A DNA stretch of 64,000 bases from Leptasterias polaris (lineage: Eukaryota > Echinodermata > Asteroidea > Forcipulatida > Asteriidae): contig JAZGTN010000009.1 in NCBI GenBank assembly GCA_037783415.1, forward strand, positions 13,888,001 to 13,952,000. The letters are read 5' to 3'. The position numbers and the translations under genes were made by a program. Shown here one piece after another: positions 33,410 through 42,775 of this stretch (position 1 is its first letter; each line of letters opens with the position of its first letter). The notes under the pieces are model-generated. The model had not been told where the DNA came from and did not search any database. It saw only the letters and a list, made by a program, of their open reading frames with translations.

Positions 33410-33580
33410 CCAGGGGCACGTTGCCACCTACTCCTGGGGCTGAAACAGGGTTACCTCCTTAAGGATGTACAATGAGTATCATCCACTAGGAGCCTGGCTG
33501 GTAGAGCAGAATGCACTACTTTCCCCAACTTTTTACGAAGCAATTGGTTATGAGTGCCTTGCTCTAGGTAGACTTGATTC
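33410..33580 (-). repeat. SINE-like repeat, second type (TGCCCCTGGTG family)
   Basis: It shares GGGGCACGTTGCCACCTACT, CTGAAACAGGGTTACC and ATCATCCACTAGGAGCCTG with copies in the other orientation at 37945-38200, 43565-43735 and 48592-48860. The copies carry part of a tRNA-related head (GCACTTAACCATAATTGCTT). Confidence 0.7.
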
Positions 33581-33872
33581 AAGTCCCTTTCTCGTGCGAG
33601 GTTCCTAACGTAACGCGCCAGCATGCAGCCCACTGATCTCTATATACTGTCAGTATATAGAGATCAGTGATGCAGCCACAGAATACCAGTGCGCCCTCAC
33701 CGACAAAATGTAGTTATTTATGCGGTAAGTCCCTTTCTCGTGCGAGGTTCCTAACGTAACGCGCCAGCATGCAGCCCACTGATCTCTATATACTGTCAGT
33801 ATATAGAGATCAGTGATGCAGCCACAGAATACCAGTGCGCCCTCACCGACAAAATGTAGTTATTTATGCGGT
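33581..33872. repeat. Perfect 146-bp tandem duplication carrying a palindrome
   Basis: The two units (33581-33726 and 33727-33872) look identical. Each contains CACTGATCTCTATATACTG, one T, and its exact inverse (33631-33669 and 33777-33815), a hairpin with 19-bp arms. Confidence 0.9.
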
Positions 33873-34329
33873 GGCGATCAAGGGACTTGACGGGGTCGTT
33901 TCCTACTCCACGCATTTGAATAGAAAAATCTCCCCAAATGGGGAGATGTACAAATCCAATGGGAGCGTGGAAGTGCCGCCCCTTCATTTAGTATTCATCT
34001 TGCTCTGTGACGTTTGTATCATGTATCTATGGACGTAAGCATCTCCAGAATAGCTGCCGGGCGGAAGAGGGGGTGGGTGTTTTAAGTCGCTAAATTGCAT
34101 TTGTCAACAATTCAAAGTATGCATTTGCAAACAATACCAATCCCAATGTATACGTAATATTAACTTGAATTCAAATAAATTTGTAGTTTTTATATATATT
34201 CATGCATTTCGATCCTCGACAAAGTACTTTACCACCCCCGCAAATAAAAAAATCAACGAGTCTTCTTTTTGAACGCGTTTGATTGGACAACAAGTAATGC
34301 GCCATAACTTTGCATATTCGTAAGTGAAT
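33873..34329. other. Intergenic, nothing recognised
   Basis: AT-rich sequence. The word GGGACTTGAC at 33890 is the inverse of one found in the repeat at 33575, hinting that the duplicated block lies inside a larger inverted-repeat element. Confidence 0.35.
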
Positions 34330-34555
34330 AAATTTACATATCAGGCAACTGCGGGTTCGTCAAGTCCCTGTCCCGCGCGCGGAACAGGTTGGGGAATGCA
34401 GAGCGCAAAATAATAGTTTTCTGACGATGAGGCAAGGAAGGGCCTTGCACGGGATTGGGACTTGAGTCAAGTCTATGCTCTAGGGCACAAGTGTCACGAC
34501 TTGGATTCGAACCCACACTCTGCTGCTTAGTGTATGCACTGACACTACAATACAC
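34330..34555 (-). repeat. tRNA-Leu-type SINE, partial
   Basis: It contains the inverse of the SINE head and B-box (GGATTCGAACCCACACTCTG, AAGTGTCACGA) and part of the body. The far end is unlike the other copies. Confidence 0.6.
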
Positions 34556-35543
34556 AGAACAAGAGCATTCCTTTCAGGATAAAATTCTAGCTGATCGTGA
34601 GGTTAAAACTGTCAGAGTGGCTGTATTTGTCTGAAGATGGATACTGGGATGAGATACTGCCAAAGACAACTTGAAAACAACATTGTCGCCAGAGGGTGTC
34701 AATTTAATTAATATTTCATTTCATTAAAAAAAGATTGCCGTAGGCTCCTTACATTGGAATAATCTGATTTCCTATAAAAACGAGATCAGTCGCAGACCCG
34801 TGCCTGTCCATAAATAATGCTCGCCGCTGCAATTCACAGCGCCCTCTTATGGTAGATCTTAGCAATTTCTAGCAATTTGTTTGCCCGAATGCATAATAGA
34901 GCCAAATAGTAGTTGGGATTGTCCCAACTGTAGGTTGTACTGGTGGATAACGTATGCAGTCTGCAGTTGGTATGCGCCCAACTATAGTTGGGCTAGATAC
35001 TCAATTGGAACACAGTCAGCTGAAGAAAAAAACATGTCCACAACACAACTCAGAAGTAGATAGAATTAGAATGTAAAGTCGGTTGAATACTGAGTTTAAA
35101 AAAGTCAACAAAGTCTCACACTCACAATGGCAAGCGGTATGGTTAGCTGGTTTTCTTTAAGTTGGAAAGTTATGTTGTTTTTGTTGCATCAAAGTAGTGA
35201 AAACGTTCTATTTTGTAGATTAGATAGGCATATTGATAGGACGTTTTCACTGTATTGATCGATGATGCCTGGAGCTCTACCTACCTGCATGGAGGTAGGA
35301 ATCTATTCCTCTACCTCCATGCAGTAATGCACTCACTAAATAACTAAGTAATTAAACAAAATAACACTATTCCACTAAAATAAAAGTAAACCCTTTCTCT
35401 ATAATGCCTATTATGGTAAAACCGACTCATCTGACTGAACTAACAATTAACATTAACATAAAAATAACAATGTTAGTTTTCAGTAACAAAACATTCATAA
35501 TGCATTTGTTTGTCCAACTAAAGTAATACATTTATTATGTAAC
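34556..35543. other. Intergenic with short palindromes
   Basis: GCCCAACTATAGTTGGGC at about 34976-34993 is a perfect 18-bp palindrome. A hairpin at about 35287-35325 (CTGCATGGAGGTAG and its inverse) has 14-bp perfect arms. No gene is seen. Confidence 0.5.
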
Positions 35544-36158
35544 TATTAAACTATTAAATAATAAACCACAAGGGAAACTGACTGGGTAAATTTTAAATGT
35601 TTTTGGGTTGAACAAGGACAAATTTAATATTATATTTATAAATTATAACACTCCTTCTGAGTGCAGCCTTCAATGATTGAAGATAGTCGCACTGCCAGAC
35701 TCACCGGGGCGAACCCCTTCTCTTAGCGATAAGTGTGTACTGGGGTCTTTTACGTGCGTTGATAGTTTTTATAACAACACACGGGACCAACGGCTTTACG
35801 TCCCATCCGAAGGACGAAGCAAGTGGTGAAGTGTTTTGCTTAGGAACACAAGTGTCACGACCGGGTCTCGAACCCACACCCTGCCGATCAGGAACACCAG
35901 AGCTTGAGTTCAGTGCTCTTAACCGCTCGGCCATGACACACCACTTTTAGGAATCATGTTTGATTCACAATTAAGCAAACAAGTTTCTACTTCTAGCCTC
36001 AGGTGGTCAATCAATTTTCAATTATTGACCACTCAGAAGGAAGAAGAAGGAGTGTTATAATTTATAAATATAATATTAAATTTGTCCTTGTTCAACCCAA
36101 AAACATTTAAAATTTACCCAGTCAGTTTCCCTTGTGGTTTATTATTTAATAGTTTAAT
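35544..36158. mobile_element. Element with inverted arms of about 118 bp, with a SINE inside
   Basis: ATTAAACTATTAAATAATAA at the left and its inverse at the right continue through CAAGGGAAACTGACTGGG and AACAAGGACAAATTTAAT with almost no mismatch. The interior holds a - strand tRNA-Leu-type SINE (about 35698-35942). The arm words TTGTTCAACCC and TCCCTTGTGGTTTATTATTT also occur after the tRNA-like head at 19245 and at 27974, so the arms may be the 3' part of another repeat in head-to-head array. Confidence 0.8.
35698..35942 (-). repeat. tRNA-Leu(CAA)-type SINE
   Basis: The reverse complement begins GTGTCATGGCCGAGCGGTTA and continues with the body seen at 25547 (TTCGGATGGGACGTAAAGCC). It lacks the ATT tail. 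Confidence 0.8.
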
Positions 36159-36256
36159 AATTTTCAATTACGAAATATTTTTAGAAGAATAAAAAAAGGA
36201 GGATACTCTCGACTCCATCATCATGTTGTCAATGTCTCGGAGCGTAATCCTCTCTC

Positions 36257-36850
36257 GTGTTGACTACTCATAATGGCAATCTTCTTTTATTTGGTGCTAC
36301 GTCATATGAATTGCACAGAGTTAAAAATCAAAGATTACAAAATAGTGCAGCTTGTTTGGTATGTTCTGCACCAACCTCGTCCCCAGGGTGTGTCAAGCAG
36401 TACCAGGTTGACCACTATTGTAAACATGGTTTGAAATAAAGTACACCATGGGGACAAGGTTGGTTCTGCACCCTTTGAAGTTTGAGGGAACATCGTTACT
36501 CCATAACTCAGGGAACTTCATTGGCTACCAATTAGAGACCAGCTAAATTTTTTTTTAAACTTGCTCTGTTTGATTCCTACCTCCATGGTTTGTTAAATGC
36601 TTGAACAAAACTTTTCCTATCTTTCTAATTTACTGTCATGAATATTATACTCCTCAACATTTTCTTCGTTCCACACTTAACATCACTCACTTGAATGTTC
36701 CCCGTGCAAACAAAGTTCTGGGTCAAAAAGCATTCAGTGTAGCTGGACCAATGATTTGAGACATACTTCCTCCTGTCATTAGGGAATCTGTATCTTCTTT
36801 TCGTAAAGCTCTTAAGACTCGCCTCTATCCATGTTAATTACTATTAACTT
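36257..36850 (+). pseudogene. LINE reverse-transcriptase C-terminal relic split by a 92-bp element
   Basis: Reading in pieces gives RLQNSAACLV, then FKLALFDSYLHGLL, NVPRANKVLGQKAFSVAGP and SFRKALKTRLYP, typical of the C-terminus of CR1/L2-like reverse transcriptases. Stops and frame changes are present. A 92-bp miniature element (36371-36462) interrupts it. This is a dead copy, more decayed than that at 2590. Confidence 0.7.
36371..36462. mobile_element. 92-bp miniature element with 8-bp target duplication (hAT-like)
   Basis: The ends are CCAACCTCGTCCCCAGGGTG and the inverse CACCATGGGGACAAGGTTG. The octamer GTTCTGCA flanks it exactly (36363-36370 and 36463-36470). An 8-bp duplication is the signature of hAT transposases. 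Confidence 0.9.
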
Positions 36851-36894
36851 GATGGTATCGTTGATGGAATAGCGCAGCGTTATTATATTTCCTT

Positions 36895-37070
36895 AACACT
36901 CTGGCCAGATGCCAGTTAAAACACATGAGGACCAGTCTAAATTCTCTCCAAGTGGTCCAGCTGGCTAGTTCAGTATTGAAGAAAATTCCTATTTCATGTG
37001 AAATATTGACTTGTGAAATAGCTGGTGGACAAGCTAAACTGGTCCTGCTGAGAAAGTTAAGGGGAACATA
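36895..37070 (+). mobile_element. Degraded miniature element fragment
   Basis: It shares CTGGCCAGATGCCAGTTAAA, GAGGACCAGTC and CCAGCTGGCTAGTTCAGTAT with the fragments at 5145, 8850 and 13370. Confidence 0.5.
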
Positions 37071-37192
37071 TTCCTTTGTTATTTGGAATTATTCGATTGT
37101 TTTAATCCTATATAAATGTAGACAAATTATAGGCCTACCACCGGTATACAGATGCATGCTACTTCTCAGTTTTAAGCGCACAAATGCCGTCA

Positions 37193-37830
37193 CTCAGTTC
37201 ACCTAGCTTTCGGTCTTCCTCTGCCAGCGCGACCAGCAACATGTCGTCAGTCCACCTAGCTTTCGGTCTTCCTCTGCCAGCGCGACCAGCAACATGTCGT
37301 CAGTCCACCTAGCTTTCGGTCTTCCTCTGCCAGCGCGACCAGCAACATGTCGTCAGTCCACCTAGCTTTCGGTCTTCCTCTGCCAGCGCGACCAGCAACA
37401 TGTCGTCAGTCCACCTAGCTTTCGGTCTTCCTCTGCCAGCGCGACCAGCAACATGTCGTCAGTCCACCTAGCTTTCGGTCTTCCTCTGCCAGCGCGACCA
37501 GCAACATGTCGTCAGTCCACCTAGCTTTCGGTCTTCCTCTGCCAGCGCGACCAGCAACATGTCGTCAGTCCACCTAGCTTTCGGTCTTCCTCTGCCAGCG
37601 CGACCAGCAACATGTCGTCAGTCCACCTAGCTTTCGGTCTTCCTCTGCCAGCGCGACCAGCAACATGTCGTCAGTCCACCTAGCTTTCGGTCTTCCTCTG
37701 CCAGCGCGACCAGCAACATGTCGTCAGTCCACCTAGCTTTCGGTCTTCCTCTGCCAGCGCGACCAGCAACATGTCGTCAGTCCACCTAGCTTTCGGTCTT
37801 CCTCTGCCAGCGCGACCAGCAACATGTCCT
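37193..37830. repeat. 53-bp satellite, 12 nearly identical copies
   Basis: Units start ACCTAGCTTTCGGTCTTCCT and repeat at exactly 53-bp spacing from 37201 to 37784. I see no differences between internal units. The period is not a multiple of three, so no long protein repeat results. Confidence 0.95.
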
Positions 37831-37944
37831 TACACTTCTTCTCAAGATTTCCCCCGTCTCTACTTGGAATACATGTAGCTGCCTTATGAACTTTAGTTTG
37901 AATGGAGTCTCTATGAAAGACATTTCTCGTCTCCATCAACTGAG

Positions 37945-38200
37945 CAAGGCACTTAACCATAATTGCTTCGAAAAAGTTGGGAAGGTAGTGCATTCTGCTC
38001 TACCAGACAGGCTCCTAGTGGATGATACCCATGCCTACATCCTTAAGGACTGTGAAGGGGGTAACCCTGTTTCAGCCCCAGGAGTAGGAGGCAACGTGCC
38101 CCTGGTGTCAATTGATTTGGGTTGATAGCCCAAATCAGTTATGTGTAGCCCTCACCTTGAGTGGCCGTCCGTGGCCTTGTGAGTTAGGCGATATCTCATT
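37945..38200 (+). repeat. SINE-like repeat, second type
   Basis: It begins AGCAAGGCACTTAACCATAA and contains GGCTCCTAGTGGATGATACC, CAACGTGCCCCTGGTGTCAA and GTGGCCTTGTGAGTTAGGCG. It is almost the same as 48592-48860. Confidence 0.75.
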
Positions 38201-38369
38201 AAAAAAAATAAAAATAAAATGGCTCCCTAAAGCCTAACGTATTGAGTTCCGCACACTTGGTCCATACCTACAAATCATTAAATCACAGTGCTCCAGATTA
38301 CTTTTTGAAATCCATGACTGCCCATACTCCCTTCGAAGCTATGATGATATCTCCCTCGTGGTGAACAAT

Positions 38370-38725
38370 AATAATAATAATAATAACTAGTTCTTATATA
38401 GTGCATTTCACAATAACGGTCTCAATGCGCTTTACATTAGTGCCCTGGTCATTGGGCCAATAACATTCCTTTAATCTTTCTCAGCTCCCTGGGGAGTATA
38501 CAGCCCGGGCTGCCATGATGGCGCTCCGAAGGCTTTTTCAAACACAATATCAACCTCTACCCTTGCAGGTACCCATTTATACCCCTGGGTGAAGAGAAGC
38601 AATTATAGCAAAGTGTCTTGCTCAAGGACACAAGCGTCATGACCGGGACTCGAACCCACACCCCGATGGCTAAACCACCAGAACTTGAATCCGATGCTCT
38701 TAACCACTCGGCCATGACACCCCAT
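38370..38725 (-). repeat. tRNA-Leu-type SINE, near complete
   Basis: The reverse complement runs from GTGTCATGGCCGAGTGG through CAAGACACTTTGCTATAATT, AGCTGAGAAAGATTAAAGG and GCGCATTGAGACC to a (TTA)n tail. Confidence 0.8.
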
Positions 38726-39211
38726 GCAACAACTCATGCAACACAGACCTTTGTAGAGGGTTGTCCCCATTACTGTTTTCTTTCTTTTTCTCTCTTTTTC
38801 TCTCGTGCGTTGCATCCTTTGGTAATTTGGCGCTATATAAATCCAGTTGTTATTATAATTATTACTTAATTGTTATAATAATACAATTGTGGCTTTGGTT
38901 TTCTTAATATCAAGCTAGTTTTGCAGGTACCCATTTATACATCTGGGTGAAGAGAAGCAATTGTAGTATTTGCATCTTGTGCCGTGACTGGGATTCGAAC
39001 CCTCACCCTTATGACTTAACCACCACAACTTCAATTTGATGCTCTGAACCGCTTGGCCATGACACCTCTATTTCGTAAAACTCTTAAGACTCGCCTCAAT
39101 CCATGTTAATTTCTATAAAGTGTGTTATGATCTTCATGGAATAGCCCCTTAACAATTTTAATTGTTATGTTATGATAATGACTGTGGTTTTCACATGTGG
39201 TTGTATTGCAG
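38726..39211. other. Region just before the first visible NIT2 exon
   Basis: It holds a + strand LINE tail (GGCGCTATATAAATCCAG at about 38828), a second truncated - strand Leu-type SINE (38925-39066), and the acceptor of the NIT2 exon. No convincing start codon or promoter for NIT2 is visible. Confidence 0.5.
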
Positions 39212-39330
39212 TGTTTAGGATAGCGTTGGTCCAGATGGCTGTTTCAGCCAATAAGGTTGATAACATCACCAAGGCCGTTAAACTCATCAAGGAAGCTGCT
39301 GTGTCGGGGGCAAAGCTGGTTGCATTACCG
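39212..39330 (+). CDS. NIT2: Omega-amidase (NIT2), N-terminal exon
   Basis: This exon has 119 nt (AG 39210-39211, GT 39331-39332). It encodes FRIALVQMAVSANKVDN and ends GAKLVALP, which matches the start of the nitrilase fold in NIT2. NIT2 hydrolyses alpha-ketoglutaramate and alpha-ketosuccinamate to the 2-oxo acids plus ammonia, in cytosol and mitochondria. The exon starts with the last two bases of a codon, TG. If the preceding exon ends in A, the start codon would be split as A|TG, giving MFRIALVQ. Otherwise a few residues lie upstream, as in vertebrates (three residues before FR). Only the first coding bases are missing. Confidence 0.9.
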
Positions 39331-39378
39331 GTAAATTAAACCATTTCATTCTTTAAGAGTATGATAGTATGGGAAGAA

Positions 39379-39754
39379 CAGGGCTCGAATTTGGGGAGAA
39401 AATCCACAAGACTACAGGGCTTGTAGCTCAAAATCTTTACTGGACCAGACATTTTTTTACAAGACCAGATTCAAAATGTGAAAAAAAATTACAAATTGCT
39501 GCCACAGTTTAACATGCACTTGACTGCTTTTATATGAACCCGAACTGAGACAAGTAAGAGAAGAGTATACTTGATTACTCATAGAATTGAAAGATAATTT
39601 ATTAGACCCAAAGTCAACACTTGAACATAATGTGTTTCTGTTATTCAATTGAAAAACACAAGACCATCGGACTTGTTAGGTCATAAGTTTACTGGCCCGA
39701 CACTAAAATTACTGGCCTCGGGCCTGTGGTCCAGTGTAAAATTCGAGCCCTGAA
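39379..39754. mobile_element. 376-bp element with CAGGGCTCGAATTT ends (hAT-like)
   Basis: CAGGGCTCGAATTT at the left and its inverse AAATTCGAGCCCTG at the right bracket a non-coding body. CAGGG-type ends are common in hAT elements (inference). A partial relative is at about 1880. Confidence 0.7.
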
Positions 39755-39789
39755 GAATATGATCCTCACTGCTTGAGAACTGTGCCCAA

Positions 39790-40420
39790 CTTCATGGAGC
39801 TGCTAAAACAGTTGTACGAGTTTCTATTTCATAGCGCTGCTAACCGTAAGCACACGAAAAGGCATGCTAACCTTCCGGTGCTTACTGTTTAAAAATGAAT
39901 GACGTAATGATGCAAATTCATAGTGAACTTTAAGCAAGCTGGTCGCCTAATTTTCTTGCTAACCTGTGAAATACGCTTAAGTTTAAAGGCCCTGTACACT
40001 ATTGGTAAGATCGAAAAACACAAATGTTCACAGATTCACACATAACTTACATGATTTAAAGTAAGTAATGGTAGAAAGGGTTCCTTAAAATATTTCTGCC
40101 TAAAATGCTATCGTTTCTGAGAAATGAGTAAAACAATAGTTTTTATCGCGCGCGATAATAAACTCAATGTTTGAAAAACAGAAAACACATAAGGTCTCTT
40201 TTCACTATTTTCTCGTGACCTCGATGACCAATTGAGCTCAAATTTTCACAGGTTTGTTATTTCATGTATGTGGTTGATTACACAAAACATGAACACTGTC
40301 TGTGATTATTTTGTCAGCTCTGCCAATCCTGTATAATACCTTTAAGCAAGTTATTCTGCTATAGTTAGCACTAAAATTAAGCAGCGCTATGAAATTGGCC
40401 CTTGTGCCCATTTTTATACA
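39790..40420. mobile_element. GGGCCC-type element split by a family D element
   Basis: The left part (CATGGAGCTGCTAAAACAG) and right part (AAGCAGCGCTATGAAATTGG) are recognisable ends of the family at 20330 and 58690. The family D element at 39987-40341 lies between them. Confidence 0.5.
39987..40341 (+). mobile_element. TTAA-flanked family D element
   Basis: TTAA is at 39983-39986 and 40342-40345. The sequence is nearly identical to 15646-16000, 24 kb away, suggesting recent movement of this family. Confidence 0.85.
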
Positions 40421-40654
40421 GCTGCTGCTTTGTAAGCAGAAAGTAAATTGCTTACAAAGTTTCTGCTAAACAGGATACCAGTCACAGATGACACATTTGA
40501 TATGGTGCTTTGGCTGTTGCCTTATTCTGATAAGCTGATAATGTTGCGCTAAGCTTGTTTTTTTATTTAAGCGGCTCCATAAAATTAGACCAGTCAAGGT
40601 TGGGCTTTTTGCAGTTTATGGATTGAGCTGAAGTTGTGGTCCATTAACAGCGGA

Positions 40655-41250
40655 CAGCCCCTAAGCCAGGCATTATCAGAAGCCAGCCCCCAAAGCCAGT
40701 CAATAACAGCAGCCAGCCCCCAAAGCCAGTCAATAACAGCAGCCAGCCCCCAAAGCCAGTCAATAACAGCAGCCAGCCCCCAAAGCCAGTCAATAACAGC
40801 AGCCAGCCCCCAAGCCAGTCATTAACATCATCCAGCCCCCAAGCCAGTCATTAACAGCAGCCAGCCCCAAGCCAGTCAATAACAGCAGCCAGCCCCCAAA
40901 GCCAGTCAATAACAGCAGCCAGCCCCCAAAGCCAGTCAATAACAGCAGCCAGCCCCCAAGCCAGTCATTAACATCATCCAGCCCCCAAGCCAGTCATTAA
41001 CAGCAGCCAGCCCCAAGCCAGTCAATAACAGCAGCCAGCCCCCAAAGCCAGTCATTAACAGCAGCCAGCCCCCAAGCCAGTCATTAACATCATCCAGCCC
41101 CCAAGCCAGTCATTAACAGCAGCCAGCCCCCCCCCCCCCAAGCCAGTCATTAACAGCAGCCAGCCACCTAAGCCACTCATTAATAGCAGCCAGGCACCCA
41201 AGTCACTCATTAACAGCAGCAAGCCCACCATGCCAGTCATTAACCCTTCT
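40655..41250. repeat. 30-bp minisatellite in a NIT2 intron
   Basis: About 19 units of the type AGCCAGCCCCCAAAGCCAGT plus CAATAACAGC, with CATTAACATCATC variants arranged in higher-order order. A C run is at 41127-41138. The array lies 120 bases before the exon carrying the catalytic Glu. Confidence 0.9.
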
Positions 41251-41372
41251 ACTGTGTTACTTGCTCTTTAGTCTTACCATTTAATGTTATTCACAGTGTT
41301 CATTCTTCATTGAAGTCATAAGTTTACCACATTCTGTTCTTTGTCTTTTACCCTCCAACCATCGTTTTGCAG

Positions 41373-41493
41373 GAATGTTTCAACTGCCCCTATGGTACTT
41401 CCTACTTTGCAGACTACTCAGAAAAGGTTCCCGGAGCTTCGACAGATGCTCTCGCTAAGGCTGCTGCAGAAAACAAGGTTTTCCTGATCGGAG
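41373..41493 (+). CDS. NIT2: NIT2 exon with the catalytic glutamate
   Basis: This exon has 121 nt (AG 41371-41372, GT 41494-41495) and enters in phase 0. The first codon (GAA, 41373-41375) is the general-base Glu of the nitrilase triad in ECFNCPYGTSYF. It continues YSEKVPGASTDALAK to VFLIGG. The residues match NIT2 closely. An exon boundary directly before the catalytic Glu is a neat feature of this gene. Confidence 0.95.
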
Positions 41494-41507
41494 GTGAGGC
41501 TCAGACA

Positions 41508-41551
41508 TCATAAGGTCATAAGGTCATAAGGTCATAAGGTCATAAGGTCAT
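41508..41551. repeat. Octanucleotide CATAAGGT microsatellite
   Basis: About five perfect CATAAGGT units start 15 bases after the exon's splice donor. Confidence 0.85.
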
Positions 41552-41944
41552 AAGACTTCTCACGATTTTCCTGATTTCAGGTTTTTCTCAAAATTTTCTT
41601 GTTGCCTTTAAATCTTTTCGAAAGAAGCAAAGCAGTCACCAAATGGAAAAAGAAATGACCCACAATGTGTCCAAACTTGTAGTTATGTATTTCTGGTGAT
41701 GTACAGAGTCTGAAAACCTCCTGAATTGTGACATCTGGGAGGTTTTGGCACACTTCAGTTAGGCCTGTGGCCGATCCACTCTCTGCGCCCGCTTATGTAT
41801 GGTTGCCCGCAAAAGAGGCATCAAGTCAAAGAGCAACTGGTCCCCTCTCATTGTTCTTTGATCTTGTGATTTTTCTAACTGTATGCAGTTTAGGGTGACC
41901 GTGTAAAAACATGATTCATTTGAAATGGAATCGCATCAAAATAC

Positions 41945-42055
41945 TTGCATTTTCACACACGCATACTATAAAGCGTCCTACACGCGCATACTAAGCGTCC
42001 TACACGCGTATACTAAGCGTCCTACACGCGTATACTAAGCGTCCTACACGCGCCA
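41945..42055. repeat. 22-bp tandem repeat
   Basis: Four to five units of ACTAAGCGTCCTACACGCGT type. They are rich in CpG compared with the surrounding intron. Confidence 0.85.
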
Positions 42056-42303
42056 TACAAGCACTCAAAAGTTTTTAACAAGCATCCAAGCAAAGTAGTC
42101 TCTTTTGGTAAGCCAATCAGTGCTGTTTTTCATAACATCCCTACCAGGGGTAAGTGACGAGAGGTATCAATACGGCGCCCTGCCCATGATAGCGAGGCTG
42201 TTTAATACCACTTCCCTCCTTGTTTACTAGACTAAAACCTCTATCTATATCATTGTATGTAATTGTGAAGCCGTGAAATTTTTATTTTTTATTTTTTTTG
42301 TAG

Positions 42304-42392
42304 GTTCCATTCCTGAGGAAGATCAAGGGAAGTTTTACAACACCTGCACGGTCTTCAACCCTGAGGGAAATATCATTGCCAAATACAGAAAG
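42304..42392 (+). CDS. NIT2: NIT2 exon with the catalytic lysine
   Basis: This exon has 89 nt (AG 42302-42303, GT 42393-42394), phase 1 in and phase 0 out. It encodes [19 protein letters not shown] and ends IAKYRK. The last codon (AAG, 42390-42392) is the Lys that stabilises the tetrahedral intermediate in the Glu-Lys-Cys triad. GGSIPEED and YNTC are characteristic of NIT2 orthologues. Confidence 0.95.
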
Positions 42393-42427
42393 GTAACTTC
42401 TTTCATTATTATTACTACATTTGTAGG

Positions 42428-42775
42428 GTGTCATGGGCGAGTGGTTTAGAACATCGGTTTCAAGTTCTGGTGGTTTAGTCATCTGGGTGTGTCGAGTCCC
42501 GGTCGTGACGCTTGTGTCCTGGAGCAAGACACTTCTTCACCCAGGGGTATAAATGAGTACCTGCGAGGGTAGAGGTTGATATTGTGTTTGAAAAAGCCGA
42601 CTGAGCACCACGGCAGCTCGGGGCTGTATACTCCCCAGGGAGCTGAGAAAGATTAAAGGAATGTTATTGGCCCAATGACCAGGACACTAATGTAAAGCGC
42701 ATTGAGATGTTATTGTAAAATGCGCTATATAAAAAATGTTTTTAAGAACTAGTTATTATTATTATTATTACACTT
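42428..42775 (+). repeat. tRNA-Leu-type SINE in a NIT2 intron
   Basis: It begins GGGTGTCATGGGCGAGTGG only about 35 bases after the exon end, contains TCGAGTCCCGGTCGTGACGC, and ends ATGCGCTATATAAAAAATG followed by (TTA)n. Confidence 0.8.

Noticed and set aside
37193..37830. CRISPR array
   Set aside because: The units are contiguous 53-bp repeats without unique spacers, in animal DNA; this is a satellite.
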